From contig NC_134679.1 in assembly GCF_024713945.1 (NCBI RefSeq), positions 5,771,001 through 5,835,000 of the forward strand: a DNA stretch of 64,000 nucleotides, given 5' to 3'. The position numbers and the translations under genes are program-made. This stretch comes from Dermatophagoides farinae (lineage: Eukaryota; Arthropoda; Arachnida; Sarcoptiformes; Pyroglyphidae). Shown in pieces: positions 1 through 10,835 of the stretch (the first letter of the stretch is position 1; each line of letters begins with the position of its first letter). The notes beneath the pieces were generated by a model. That model was not told where the DNA came from and searched no databases. It saw nothing but the letters and a program-made list of their open reading frames with translations.

Positions 1-1391
1 ATCATCATCGTCATATTTTTTTGGTAATCAGGTGAAAAAAGTCTCATAAGAAAAAAATGAAATTTTTTTTTTTCATTCAAATCGTAACAAATTTTTAAAT
101 TATAAATGGTTGATGCTAATTTTTTCTTGATCTAATTTAAGATCCATCCACCATCCGTATTTTCATTTTTTTTATTAATTCTCATTTAGATCACGATCAA
201 TGGTGTGAGCTATGATTGAGGTTTACATTTTTTAAATCGTTTTTTTTTTTGAATTTTTAGCATTAAACGTGTGAATAACAAGTCTTGTATTCACTCTGTT
301 ACAAGATAACTAATTGATTCGTCCAGGTAGTCTGGTCGTTTCGATTTGTTTTTTTTTTTTTTTTTTTTTTTTTGATGATCCAAATGATAACCGATTTCTT
401 TTTCATCATGAATCCTGAATACACTGGGTTGTACTCCGGTCAAATTGCAAACCAAATAAACCTGCATTTTTAATGGTTATGATGTATGATCATTATTTGT
501 TCATTCCTCATATATTATCTAGACAAACCAAACAATTATTCTCTACCCTCTTAACATCATCATCATTATCATCATGATGATAAATGCGCCTTTTTTCTAT
601 TGTTATTCGAGTTTTTTTTTGTTATCTTTTGTCATTTGATGATGTCATTTGCTATGGGCATCATCATCCAAGAATGATAATGAAGTTCAAATATACTAAG
701 TACAGTTGATGATCATAAATTTCAGGTTCAAAGTGTTTTGGCCTTTTTTCTTTACTATTTATACGAAAGTTAAATACTTGATGATACTTAGATTAAATAA
801 TGATGGTGATGGTGGTAATCGTGGTACGAAAATGATGATATATTTAAATAAGACAGGTGTGTGTGTGTTGGTTTGAATTTTTTTTTTTGGCCACCGTATT
901 TGATGATTATGATGATAAGATTTACCCATAGTTCATCCGAATGTATGATGTACTAGCACAATGTATGAATAGTGATTGAAGATTAGATTTTGTCGCGCTA
1001 CCTGTGATCAAAATATGATTGGATTTCCTTTTTCACATAGGATTCTATGATTTCTTCTCTTTTTTTTCATTTTGTATGGATGTCTCTTCTCTCTTTATTT
1101 TTGTTTCTAAATTAGATTTCTCTCTCTCTCTTAACTTTTCACAAATTATGACTAACTTTCCGCGAAAAATAAATAAATTTCATTATCTGTGTGTGTGTGA
1201 TGTGATTTTCACTGATGTCAATTTTGTTTTACAAATATTTGTTTGTTTAGTGTTTGTGTGTGTGTGTGTGTGTTCCCATCATAATAATCATCATTTGAAA
1301 ACTTTGTTTTCATATCCATTACTGATTGATTCATTATTTTTTTTGTTTTGTTTTTCCTCTTTTATGATTTTTGTAATATAACGCTTAAAAT
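1..1391. other. AT-rich non-coding stretch
   Basis: No coding exon is recognised here. The stretch has short ATC/GAT runs, a 25-base T tract (349-373), two 11-base T tracts (240-250, 888-898) and a short TG run (about 1255-1271). An open frame at 1019-1381 is dominated by Phe, Ser and TG-encoded Cys/Val and is read as chance. It may be the promoter and 5' UTR region of the ATG exon at 1392, but no core promoter is evident. Confidence 0.6.
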
Positions 1392-1533
1392 ATGGCACCC
1401 ATACAACCACAATCAATACCATTATCTTTTCCGGATACAATATTAGGTATAACAACCACCGCTTCAGCTGCTGCTTCTACAACCGGTGATTATACAAGTG
1501 GCGCTTATACTGCATCAACACGACGTTATACTG
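1392..1533 (+). CDS. Possible first coding exon, partner uncertain
   Basis: An ATG with G at +4 is preceded in frame by TAA (1386-1388). It opens 47 codons rich in Ser, Thr and Ala, beginning MAPIQPQSIPLSFPDTILG and ending at CTG followed by a consensus donor GTGAGT (1534-1539). Codon choice resembles the confident genes here rather than the surrounding repeats. The intron would be phase 1. The frame-compatible acceptor nearest the septin is an AG at 4295-4296, which would replace the first 16 septin residues, but that AG lacks a good pyrimidine tract. The exon could be an alternative septin N-terminus, or could belong to another gene with exons I did not find. No domain is recognised. Confidence 0.45.
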
Positions 1534-4247
1534 GTGAGTTTGATTCATTTTGATTTCTATAGATTAGGCCCAAAAAAAACCCAAAAAATTATTATTTGAA
1601 ACACCAGAAACTAGATGGCAGAAAACTTGTAATTTTCAAACCCAATAAATTATAATCATTAATTAATTGAAAAGAAAACAGGATGTGATTTTCATTTTTC
1701 ATCTGAAATTATTTTAGCAACAACAACAATATAATAGTGTAAATCAATATGTTTCGATCTATATTTCCTTTTGTGTGTGTGTGTATTTTATAACAAAATT
1801 GTCATTGTAATATTTGATATCATTACTAATATTTTGACAAAATGAATGTCGTCAAATAGAATTGTCGTTTTCTTCTACTTGCTCGATTTCCTTTCATAAC
1901 AAAATCGTTCTTTTTAACGCCACTCACACATAGAGAGGAGATCATATTCGTTAGAAATTTTTTTTGTATTAGGATCGTATCAATATTATTGTTATTATAT
2001 ACAAAGAGTACGTCGGTTTTAAATTGTAATTTTTTTATATGATCAGCAACGAATTTTGAAAGTGGTTACCTCGATCATACAACGACAACAACGTTTTTTT
2101 TATAAATTACATATTTTCGAGTATGAAAATGAAATAACAAAAACAAAAACAAATCGAAAAACGAGAACAAGTTATTCATTTTCATTTTCAACAATTTTGA
2201 TTGATCAGATTGATTGCTAGAGACAGCAGTTTCGGATATCATCATATAGCAAGAAATGTGTCAAATGTTTTTATGCCATTGTTTTCACTTTTTTTCTGTT
2301 GTTGTTGAATGTCAAATCAGATAAACTGATCAAATAGTTTTATTCATTTTTATTTTTTCTTTTTAAAGTTTTATTTTTGGTAGAAAAAAATGACTGTTGT
2401 TGACTTTAATCTGTCAATCAAACACACACACATGCAAACCAAATAATAATAACTATATAAGATCTCACTCATTTACCTGTCAAAAAAAAAGAAGAAACAA
2501 CAACAACAAAACAACCTGAAAATAACCTAAGAAAATAAATAAGTGTGATGATGATCAACCAGATATAATATATACCTGATAAGAATGTTGAGAAAAAAAA
2601 TTGATGAAACTTTAAAAGAGTCGACCAAAGTGGCGACGGCTTTAACTCGATGTGAGATTTGTTTTTGTTTAATTTTATTTTGTCGATTTTTTTTTTGAAT
2701 TCCGAAAAAATTTTGTCCCCTTTTTCAATCTCATTTGAACGACGAAAATCAGACAATTTTTTTTTATTTATTTATTTACTATTTATAAAACTCTTGTCTT
2801 GTGTTGTTGCATATTTAACTTATCTTGATTTTTTTTTCTTCTCATTTTTTTTACCTCCATATTTCTTCATTCGAATTGATGATTATTTTTTTTCATCGTT
2901 AATTTAAATGAAAATATTTCATTGAAATTTCCATCTTGATCATCATCATCATCAACCATCGAATGTTTGACCTAAATCATTGGATAAATGAACGTAAATA
3001 AATGGGTAATAATCACATATATCGTATCGTATCTTTTGGGTCACATAAAAAAAATTTTAGCGGTAAGTAAATTTGAATAAGTTTTCTTTTCTATATTTAT
3101 GAATAATCATTGATCATCATCAACAGTATTAAGTTATGTAAATGATGATCATATGACAAATATGTCTCTATATATATTGTTCGTATAACAGCAGCAGCAG
3201 CAACTAAAGTCAATTTCAGTTATATAATCGGTTAATAATATCGCTACATATTGCTGTCATCCAGTTTATTATTATTATTACACTTCCGTTTTGGTTTGAT
3301 GAAATTTTTGTTCATGATCAAGGTTGTTATTGTTTTTTTTTTATTTTGGGCGTACGATCGCACGCGATCATCAACAATTTTATATGAGAAAAAAAGCGAC
3401 CTGTCACACATGCAAAAGATACCCAGCCCTTTCTCCATTAGATTACACATAGATTTCATTTCCATATTTGGTTTATAGGCAAAAAAAATGTTTTCGAAAC
3501 AAAAAAATTTTGTTTGTGTAATTTTTACATCGTTTTGAAAGTTTTCATTTCTGATCAAATTGCCAATCATTGATGTTGATTGGTTTCAAAACAATTATCA
3601 TTTCTATTCATTCTCTTTCGCTATTCTAATGTATATTTGATTAGCTTTCAATAACAATTTTGGCAACAAGTTGTCCATTGATGGCCTTTTTTCCTTTGAT
3701 GAATGAAAAGAAAACTTTCAAGTTTGACATGCCATAACATTTGGCCGAATTTGTTGATCAAATAAGAAAATTTTTAGAAATGAAATTGAAAACAACAAAT
3801 GTCCTCGACGAATTTTTTTTATGTAACTAATATTATTGGTATTGTCATCAATTTACTATAATTTTTTTTCTTGCCTTCATGATTCGATTAATTGGGTTTG
3901 TCATTGTTGATGGACATGTGGGATAGAATGAATGATTGGCACGCAAACCGAATTATCGTTTTTTATTTCGGATATCAATGCCTTACCACCCACAATCCAG
4001 TTTCCGTCAGTTTCGTGTATGTGTGTATGTCTTAAGGTTCAATTATTATTGATTGGAGTTGATTGGACAATGTTAGAATAACAAAATAAAAAAAAATATA
4101 TCGTTGTCTACTACTTTTTTTCGATTCTTTTGTTTTTTTTTTGTTTTGGAGTAAAACACTGACATCCGAAAGAATTTCGATTCATTCATTGATTAGACTT
4201 TGAATTTGACTGGTTGTTTCTTTTCCTTATCATTCGAAATCAAAATC
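1534..4247. other. Non-coding stretch upstream of septin
   Basis: The stretch is AT-rich, with GT runs, a short GCA run near 3190 and a small GC-rich inverted repeat at 3357-3370 (GATCGC/GCGATC). The open frames on both strands around 3244-3570 look like chance. It is probably 5' flank or a large 5' intron of the septin. TAG at 4194-4196 could be a 3' splice site just before the septin start exon, and it also closes the septin frame upstream. Confidence 0.5.
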
Positions 4248-7200
4248 ATGATGAATGTTTTTCGTTCGACACCATCGAAACCTGTACGGCCAAAAGAATT
4301 ATCTGGTTCTTCAAGTAGCGGTGGTGGCCCTAAAACAGCAACAAATTTTCAATCATTAATGGCTGGTTGGGAAAATAATACCTCTATAGGAAAAGGTATT
4401 CAATCATCGACAACAGTATCATATCCGGTTGTAGCGAAAAATATTGTTGATGATTCGCATCAACAATCATCGGTTGCATCCAATACACTCATTACGATAA
4501 CAACGACACATAATGGACAAAAATCTGTACCGAATTCACCAATGATTGATTCAATTCCTACAAGGCCAAATTCAATATTTTCCACTTCACATTATCGTTC
4601 ATCATCAAATCTTTATTCACCGCCTCCGTCGACATCATCGGTAACTAATCAACCGATGTCCTACACATTTTCCACTTATCAACCATCAACATCATCATCT
4701 ATTAGTGTTCGTAATGCATCACTTCGTGAACAATTTATGACCAACGGAAATGTTACCTCGATACAGGCGACAACACCTACATCAAGCTATAATTATTTAA
4801 GTGTACCGAGTGGACAGTATCGACCATATTCGCAGCAACTAAATGATCATGATCATCAACAACCAATCATTACACAACATCATGAAGATGATTCATCACG
4901 GATGGCAACGACGCCTTCGTATGGAGGTGGCTATCGTTTTGCCGGTGTTGAACGTTTAGCACAGCGTGGTAATGTTTACGGAACATCGATAATGAATCCT
5001 TCATCGAGTTTGTCACGGGGAAAAAGTCGTCATGATTTATGTGATGATGAGGTTAATAATTTGAGTAAAAATGATGCCGTAAGTCTGTTGCTGCTGCTGC
5101 TGTTTTTTCATACATACGAACAAAACGAAACAAAATTGTCTAGAGTCATGATTTAATAATGTTTTATTTCATTTATTTAGCTCAATTCAAAACGTGAATA
5201 TTATTTTCGCGATTCTTCATCACCAACATCGACGATAAGTAACGGAACCAAGGATTATACACGTGATCGGCTAGAATCAATGGGATTCTCAAGCCGAAAT
5301 ACTGATGACTTGAAGTCATCAGGTCTTACCAAAGATGGCGAACATTTTGTTGGATTTTCACATCTTCCGAATCAGATACATCGAAAAACAATCAAAAAAG
5401 GATTCGAATTTACATTGATGGTTGTTGGTGAATCTGGTCTAGGCAAATCAACATTGGTAAATTCAATGTTTTTGACCGATATTTATTCACCAGAATATCC
5501 TGGTCCATCAAAACGTGCTGCGAAAACTGTTGAAGTGGAACAGACTCGTGTATCGTTGAAAGAAAAATCAGTTAATCTTTACCTAAGCATTGTGGATACA
5601 CCTGGATATGGAACAGCTGTGGATAACACTAATTGTTGGCAACCGATTGTCAATTTTATCGAATCACGATATGAAGAATATCTGAATGCAGAAACACGTG
5701 TTCATCGAACTCATATCCAGGATAGTCGAGTTCATTGTTGCCTCTATTTTATTGCCCCATCGGGACATTCATTGAAACCGATCGATATACAATTCATGTT
5801 ACATCTTCATGATAAAGTCAACATTATACCTGTCATTGCTAAAGCTGATGCATTCACACCTGAAGAATTGTCAGCATTCAAGAAAAATGTAATTTCATTA
5901 TATAGCATTCATATTTTTCCAAAACTAAATTTTTTTCTTTTTTTCAGATAATGAATGAAATCAACCAGAATAAGATAAAAATTTATGACTTTCCCGATCC
6001 TGAAGATGAAGAAGAAAGTAAATTATTGAAATCATTTAAAAGCCGTGTTCCATTTGCAGTGGTTGGAAGTAACTATGTTCTTGAGGTGGCTGGTGAACGA
6101 AAACGTGGCCGTAAATATCCTTGGGGATTGGTTGAAAGTATGTTTTAAATTTGTTTATTGATATGAATTTCAAACTTTAATGAATTTGATTCAATTTTTG
6201 TTTTAGTCGAAAGTTTGGAACATTGCGATTTTCATGCATTACGTAATTTATTGATTCGACATTATATGTTGGATTTGATTGAAACGACCAATAATGTTCA
6301 TTATGAAAATTATCGTTGCCGTAAATTGACTGGTATTTCACCAGAAATGGCACTTAAAGGAAAAGATAACAAGTATGTCTGATTTTATTATTCATAAATT
6401 TCGCTCTCTTTGCTTTCTATTTCCGTATTTCTGTTTTATCTCTATATCTTAAATCATCGTGCTTTTAACTCTTTCTTTTCATAAAATTCTTGATTGATAA
6501 TATATCTAAAGTGTTTGCGATCATGGCAATAACAGAAATTCAAAATCTACAATGGTGTTCTGGTAAGCTCTGTCCAAACCAGTCAGAACTTTAGTCTTAT
6601 CAACACCACCACCAATTTAAATTTTATTTGTCCTGTTGATTATCAACCTATTTTCCTTTTTCTCAATACCTTTTGTCTTGTTCTTTATTGCGAATTTCTT
6701 TTTTAAAGTTTCTTGAATAATTGTTTTGGATTTATCCTAAAACAGGAATCCATTAGCACAAATGGAAGAGGAAAAGAAAGAACATGATGTAAAAATGAAA
6801 CGAATGGAAATCGAAATGGAACAAGTTTTCGAACAAAAAGTCAAAGAAAAATTGCATAAACTTAAAGAAACGGAAGAAGAGGTTTGTGTCATATTTGATG
6901 ATAATTCCTTGTTTATTAATTGAATTACTTTTAGTATATGAGACGACATGAAGAGATGGCTAAAAAATTGGAACAACAACGTCAAGAAGTAGACGAAAGA
7001 AGGGCTGCATTTGAAAAAGAAAAAGCAGCATTCGAATTAGTATCGAAAGATATGGAAGAAATTCGTCGTGTCAATACATTGGATCTAAATATGAAAGAGT
7101 AAGTCGTTTTTTATTGTATTTTTTTTCTACCGTTCCTACTCCTACCGATATGAAATGTCTATGTATGTGTATATTTGTGAAGGGTGTTCCATTTGTCACC

Positions 7201-7946
7201 AAACATTGCCTGACCATCTGTTTTATGTTATCATCTTATGTTTGTATTTTACTTTGACTGATTAGATTTTCTTTTTTTTTTGCTATTTTAATTTTTTTCC
7301 TAAATTATTTTCCTTCCTTTCCATTATTTTTTTTTTTTGTTATCAATATACCGTTTTTCCAACAAACAAATGAACCTAAAAACAAAACATTAAAAAAACT
7401 AGGAATTCTAAATCGTGCATCGATGTTCGAACCGATAGGCTGGTTTATATACCGAAGAATGCCCTCAAACTTGGTGGCCTGAAAAAAGCATTCATTTTTT
7501 CGACCATACGTAAACAATGAGAATCATTTCATTCATCATATATTCATTTATTTTTTTTTATTATTATTTAACTAAATAATTTCTTTTCCTTTCATTTGGT
7601 TTGCTGCCTGCTTGTTAAATCATTATTTTTTTCATTATGTTGTTGTGATATGTTTGCCATTTTTTTCTTCAAAAAAAAGAAAGCTGCCCTCCCCATAAGA
7701 AGGCCATATTTTTCCCCAATTTTTTTGTGATTATCATTATCATATTTAGATTCTATTTGATCACATTTTCCGGTTTAATTATCATGATGATACACTACAA
7801 AAGGGACCGAATTATTTTAATTTTTATTTTATATATAATTGCAATATTTTTGACTAAATTGAATAAATGTTTACTTTTTTCCATATTACAGTCTTCAATT
7901 GGATGGATCAAAAAATAAGGAAAAGAAAAAGAAAGGACTTTTTTGA
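4248..7946 (+). CDS. pnut: Septin, peanut/SEPT7 group
   Basis: GTP-binding septin that would polymerise into cortical filaments acting in cytokinesis and cell shape. Exons by frame and splice sites are 4248-5078, 5181-5888, 5948-6137, 6207-6372, 6746-6881, 6935-7098 and 7892-7946, giving 749 residues. Residues 1 to about 345 are a Ser/Thr/Pro/Gln-rich, probably disordered extension. A basic segment ([10 protein letters not shown]) precedes the GTPase domain: P-loop GESGLGKS (360-367), DTPG (416-419), AKAD (497-500), then the septin element with [15 protein letters not shown] heptad-rich coiled coil opens with PLAQMEEE (about 634-730), and the C-terminus is KKKKGLF. This tail is diagnostic of the SEPT7/peanut group. 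The start is the first of two adjacent ATGs after in-frame TAG (4194-4196); the second is at 4251. Animal SEPT7 proteins are clearly shorter because of the N-terminal extension here. The domain call is very secure; N-terminus and isoforms are less so. Confidence 0.95.
6512..6562 (+). other. pnut: Candidate in-frame cassette exon of the septin
   Basis: Fifty-one nucleotides are flanked by an AG (6510-6511) and a GTAAGC donor (6563-6568), and are open in exactly the septin phase (enters and leaves in phase 2). Inclusion would add 17 residues, [17 protein letters not shown], and change the next residue from Lys to Trp. The site lies between the GTPase domain and the coiled coil, where vertebrate SEPT7 also carries a variable Asn/Lys-rich linker. 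It could be constitutive or alternative. The acceptor is only moderate. Confidence 0.6.
7403..7520 (+). other. pnut: Possible alternative terminal exon of the septin
   Basis: After an AG at 7401-7402 the septin frame (phase 2, GA plus G) stays open for 39 codons to TGA at 7518-7520, giving a different tail that includes [14 protein letters not shown]. It would replace the canonical KKKKGLF end encoded at 7892. The sequence looks less repetitive than its surroundings, but the upstream pyrimidine tract is poor (A-rich), so this is tentative. Confidence 0.3.
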
Positions 7947-9608
7947 CATACCAAACATTTTTTTATGAAAAAAAGTTGACATCATAATCACACAATTGTC
8001 CAGATTGACATTTATCATCGTCATTAAATGATTCAATTCTTCATTCAGATTGTCATCAATGAATGCAATGCTCAACAACATCTCATTTTATAATTACTAT
8101 ACATTTTCCAACTATTTTTTTTCTTTCTACTATTTTTTTTTCTTTATTCATCGTAAAAATGAAATGATTTTTAATAGACTCTTCAAATTGAAATCAACCA
8201 AACAAAACATTCAATGTGGACCAATTAATCACAATATATAGTGGATGAAAAAGAATTCTGAAATTACTTGGAAAAAAATTCAAACCACTCTTTTCGTTTT
8301 TGTTGCTTTGATTTATTCATTCATTAATTTGTGTATCTTTTAAGCAAACAACATAATTATTAAAAATATGGATATTTAAACTAAAAAAAAAACTTTGCTA
8401 TTTTTTTCTCGATAAATGTGTGATGAATAAATAAGCTAAATATTTGATGCGTAACGCCATCTATTTGCTTAAAAAACAAACTACAAACCAGAGAATTCAA
8501 CAGGTTATCGACTGTAGCGCCCCATTTTCGATAAATTCTTTTTTTTTAAATTTTATAAAAAACTGTATAATAACTTGGCACTTGGAACATCATCATCATT
8601 GAAAAGCATTGCATTCAAGGAAAATGAAGATAGTGGCAAATGAATAAAAATTTGCTCAAGGCATTTTCTTTAGCATGAAAGATCTATATACGAGTGGAAA
8701 AATATATCACCGGATTGAGTTTTTGTTTACTTGAACAACAACAACAACAACAACAACAGGAACCGTTGAATTTCATATCGGTTCTCATGCACTAACATTA
8801 ATAGCACTATGACTAGAATGATGGCATCACATATCCATGGGCTATGTTAACATAAAAATCAAGCAAATATTGGATAGCATGTACAGAAAGACAGAGAGTA
8901 TTATCATCAAACGGTAACCAATTCGAAAATATGAGGAAGAAAGGGCCCAGCCATTGAAAGAAAAAAGATTGCTAGAAGTCATTTTTGCGTTCGGAATTTT
9001 CATCCCAAAATGGAAAATATATCAATGGTTGTCAATGAAATTTGGTAAATTGTTTGGTGCATATTTGTATTCTATGTGTTTGCCTTACGGACATTTAATA
9101 GAATGCATGTGATGTGTTCATCGTGTTTGTTTGTTCAAAATATTCTATTTCCATTTTTTTTTCTTTTTTGACTTGAACACGATTCTCTTCACCGCCATCA
9201 TGATCTATTCTAAACTGAGCTAATTTAATAGGATCTTATAATTCTGAATTTTCTTTTTTTACGCTCATAATTTGAAATCGATTGCTTTCGGGAAGATTGG
9301 TTGGTCATTCAGGTTTGAATTGGATTTATAAAGTAGAAAGACAGAATTTTTTTTTTGAACACTGGACAATGTTGATAATTATTTTGTTTGTTCAAATAGA
9401 TTCAATTAATGAATATTTTCACAGCAATCAAATTAAAAATGATTATAATGAATAAATTATTCTAAAAAAAACGAATAATCAAACTGATATTAAGTAGAAG
9501 ATGATATATATTATTTATCGGTGCTATATATGATATATAATGATAACAGAAAATGTTATGATTATTCATATAGTTAGTTGATATGATTGATGATTATGTA
9601 TACAATAT
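7947..9608. other. Convergent 3' region between septin and KCTD gene
   Basis: The two genes are tail to tail here, so this should hold both 3' UTRs. The plus strand has AATAAA at 8426-8431, a plausible septin polyadenylation signal about 480 bp after the stop. A short CAA run lies at about 8735-8757. I found no clear minus-strand AATAAA close to the KCTD stop. No further gene is seen. Confidence 0.6.
8426..8431 (+). terminator. Candidate poly(A) signal for the septin
   Basis: AATAAA about 480 bp downstream of the canonical septin stop codon. In AT-rich DNA this hexamer is frequent, so the assignment rests on position alone. Confidence 0.3.
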
Positions 9609-10835
9609 TCAAGATGATGGACATTTGCGTACCATAAGATATTCAGAAAATTGTTGTCCTTCGACGCCACCACCATTAGAAGCCATCACTTTGAATCCAT
9701 AATTCAAAAGACGAACAATTGTTTGTAATGAATTCAGCTTACAATAACCATTCAATGGAAAACGGATCACATGTTTAGCATCTTGATTCCATACAGCTGC
9801 TTTACTTGAATCCATAATATTTTGGCTAATTTCAGGAAAGACTTCTTCAATCAAAGTTCGTTCACCGCTTATACAGACTCTTTCACCTAGTTCGGGTGAT
9901 ATATTAACCGCTAAACATTGATAAATACATTCATTATTCTCCAGATTAGAATCTTTTGGTGAATCAGCATTATCAGAGGTATTGCTATTAATACAAGAAC
10001 TAGAAAGTTTAAAATTTGTTTTCGAAATATTTTTCTTATTGCTATTGATTCTAGTTTGATCAATCAAATCTCCATAATCATCGAGACGAATTCGTTTGGT
10101 TGAAAGAATTTGAGCACAATTTTTCGAACGTTCAGTTATCATTCCATTTTCATTGGGTGAACAACAACGACTATGATGCAAATCTTGAGCTCGTTTATTC
10201 ATACGAACTTGTTCAAGCAGTCTGCAATAAAAAAAAAAGAAAAGAAAATTCATTCAAGTTGCTGGCCGAATATATTCGAAATCAATCATACCTGAGTAAT
10301 GGTTGTATATCATAGAATTTTACCTCTTCATAAAGAAGATCAAGTTCATCGAAATTTTCCGGAATGACCAATGTATTTGTACGTAGAAAATTCAATATAT
10401 GACGAAACATTTTGCCATCACGATCAATGAAATAATGTTGTTTAAGACTATCCAATACAATCGGTATTGAACCATTAAACATACGAGCTAATCTACTTTC
10501 CGGATGTCTGAAAATTATTATTAACAAACAAACAAAGAAAAACATTATATCAACATCAAGAAAATTTTAACAACAACAAAAAAAAAAACTTACTTGGTCA
10601 ATGTTTCCAGTGAAGATGTATAGATTGAGCCGCCCACATCAATATGAACCGGAGCTGTATATCGTGATGCAGCAGCAACACATGGTATGCCAGAAATCTT
10701 ATGATTCATATTGACTATATTCGAATATATTGAATTTGTAGGTGATGTACGAGCCGGTGAAGAATTTGAACTATTGCTTAGATATGCATTTGTTGGCTCT
10801 AATCCGGAGCCAACTACTCCAGACAATACGCTCAT
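9609..10835 (-). CDS. KCTD15: BTB/POZ protein of the KCTD1/KCTD15 family
   Basis: Exons on the minus strand are 10835-10594, 10507-10292 and 10221-9609, joined at GT..AG in consistent phase, giving 356 residues. The BTB/T1 domain spans about 62-155: [20 protein letters not shown], then [17 protein letters not shown] and [11 protein letters not shown]. About 80 Ser/Asn/Lys-rich residues (170-250) follow. The conserved C-terminal domain (about 251-350) has [27 protein letters not shown] and GGGV..QQFSEY. Family members oligomerise through BTB; KCTD1/15 repress AP-2-type transcription factors and restrain Wnt signalling. I chose ATG 10835 (A at -3). An in-frame ATG at 10892 sits just after TGA and would add 19 residues encoded over a T tract that looks like a splice acceptor. 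The protein ends soon after the C-terminal domain, without the KxE-type tail I recall from the vertebrate proteins. Confidence 0.93.

Noticed and set aside
1019-1381. 120-codon Phe/Ser-rich plus-strand frame just before the 1392 exon
   Set aside because: Composition follows T tracts and a TG run; no domain or gene-like codon pattern.
7677-7726. A third possible septin terminal exon after the A run ending at 7679
   Set aside because: The frame continues into AT-rich hydrophobic sequence and the acceptor is an A-run AG; the exon at 7892 gives the conserved tail.
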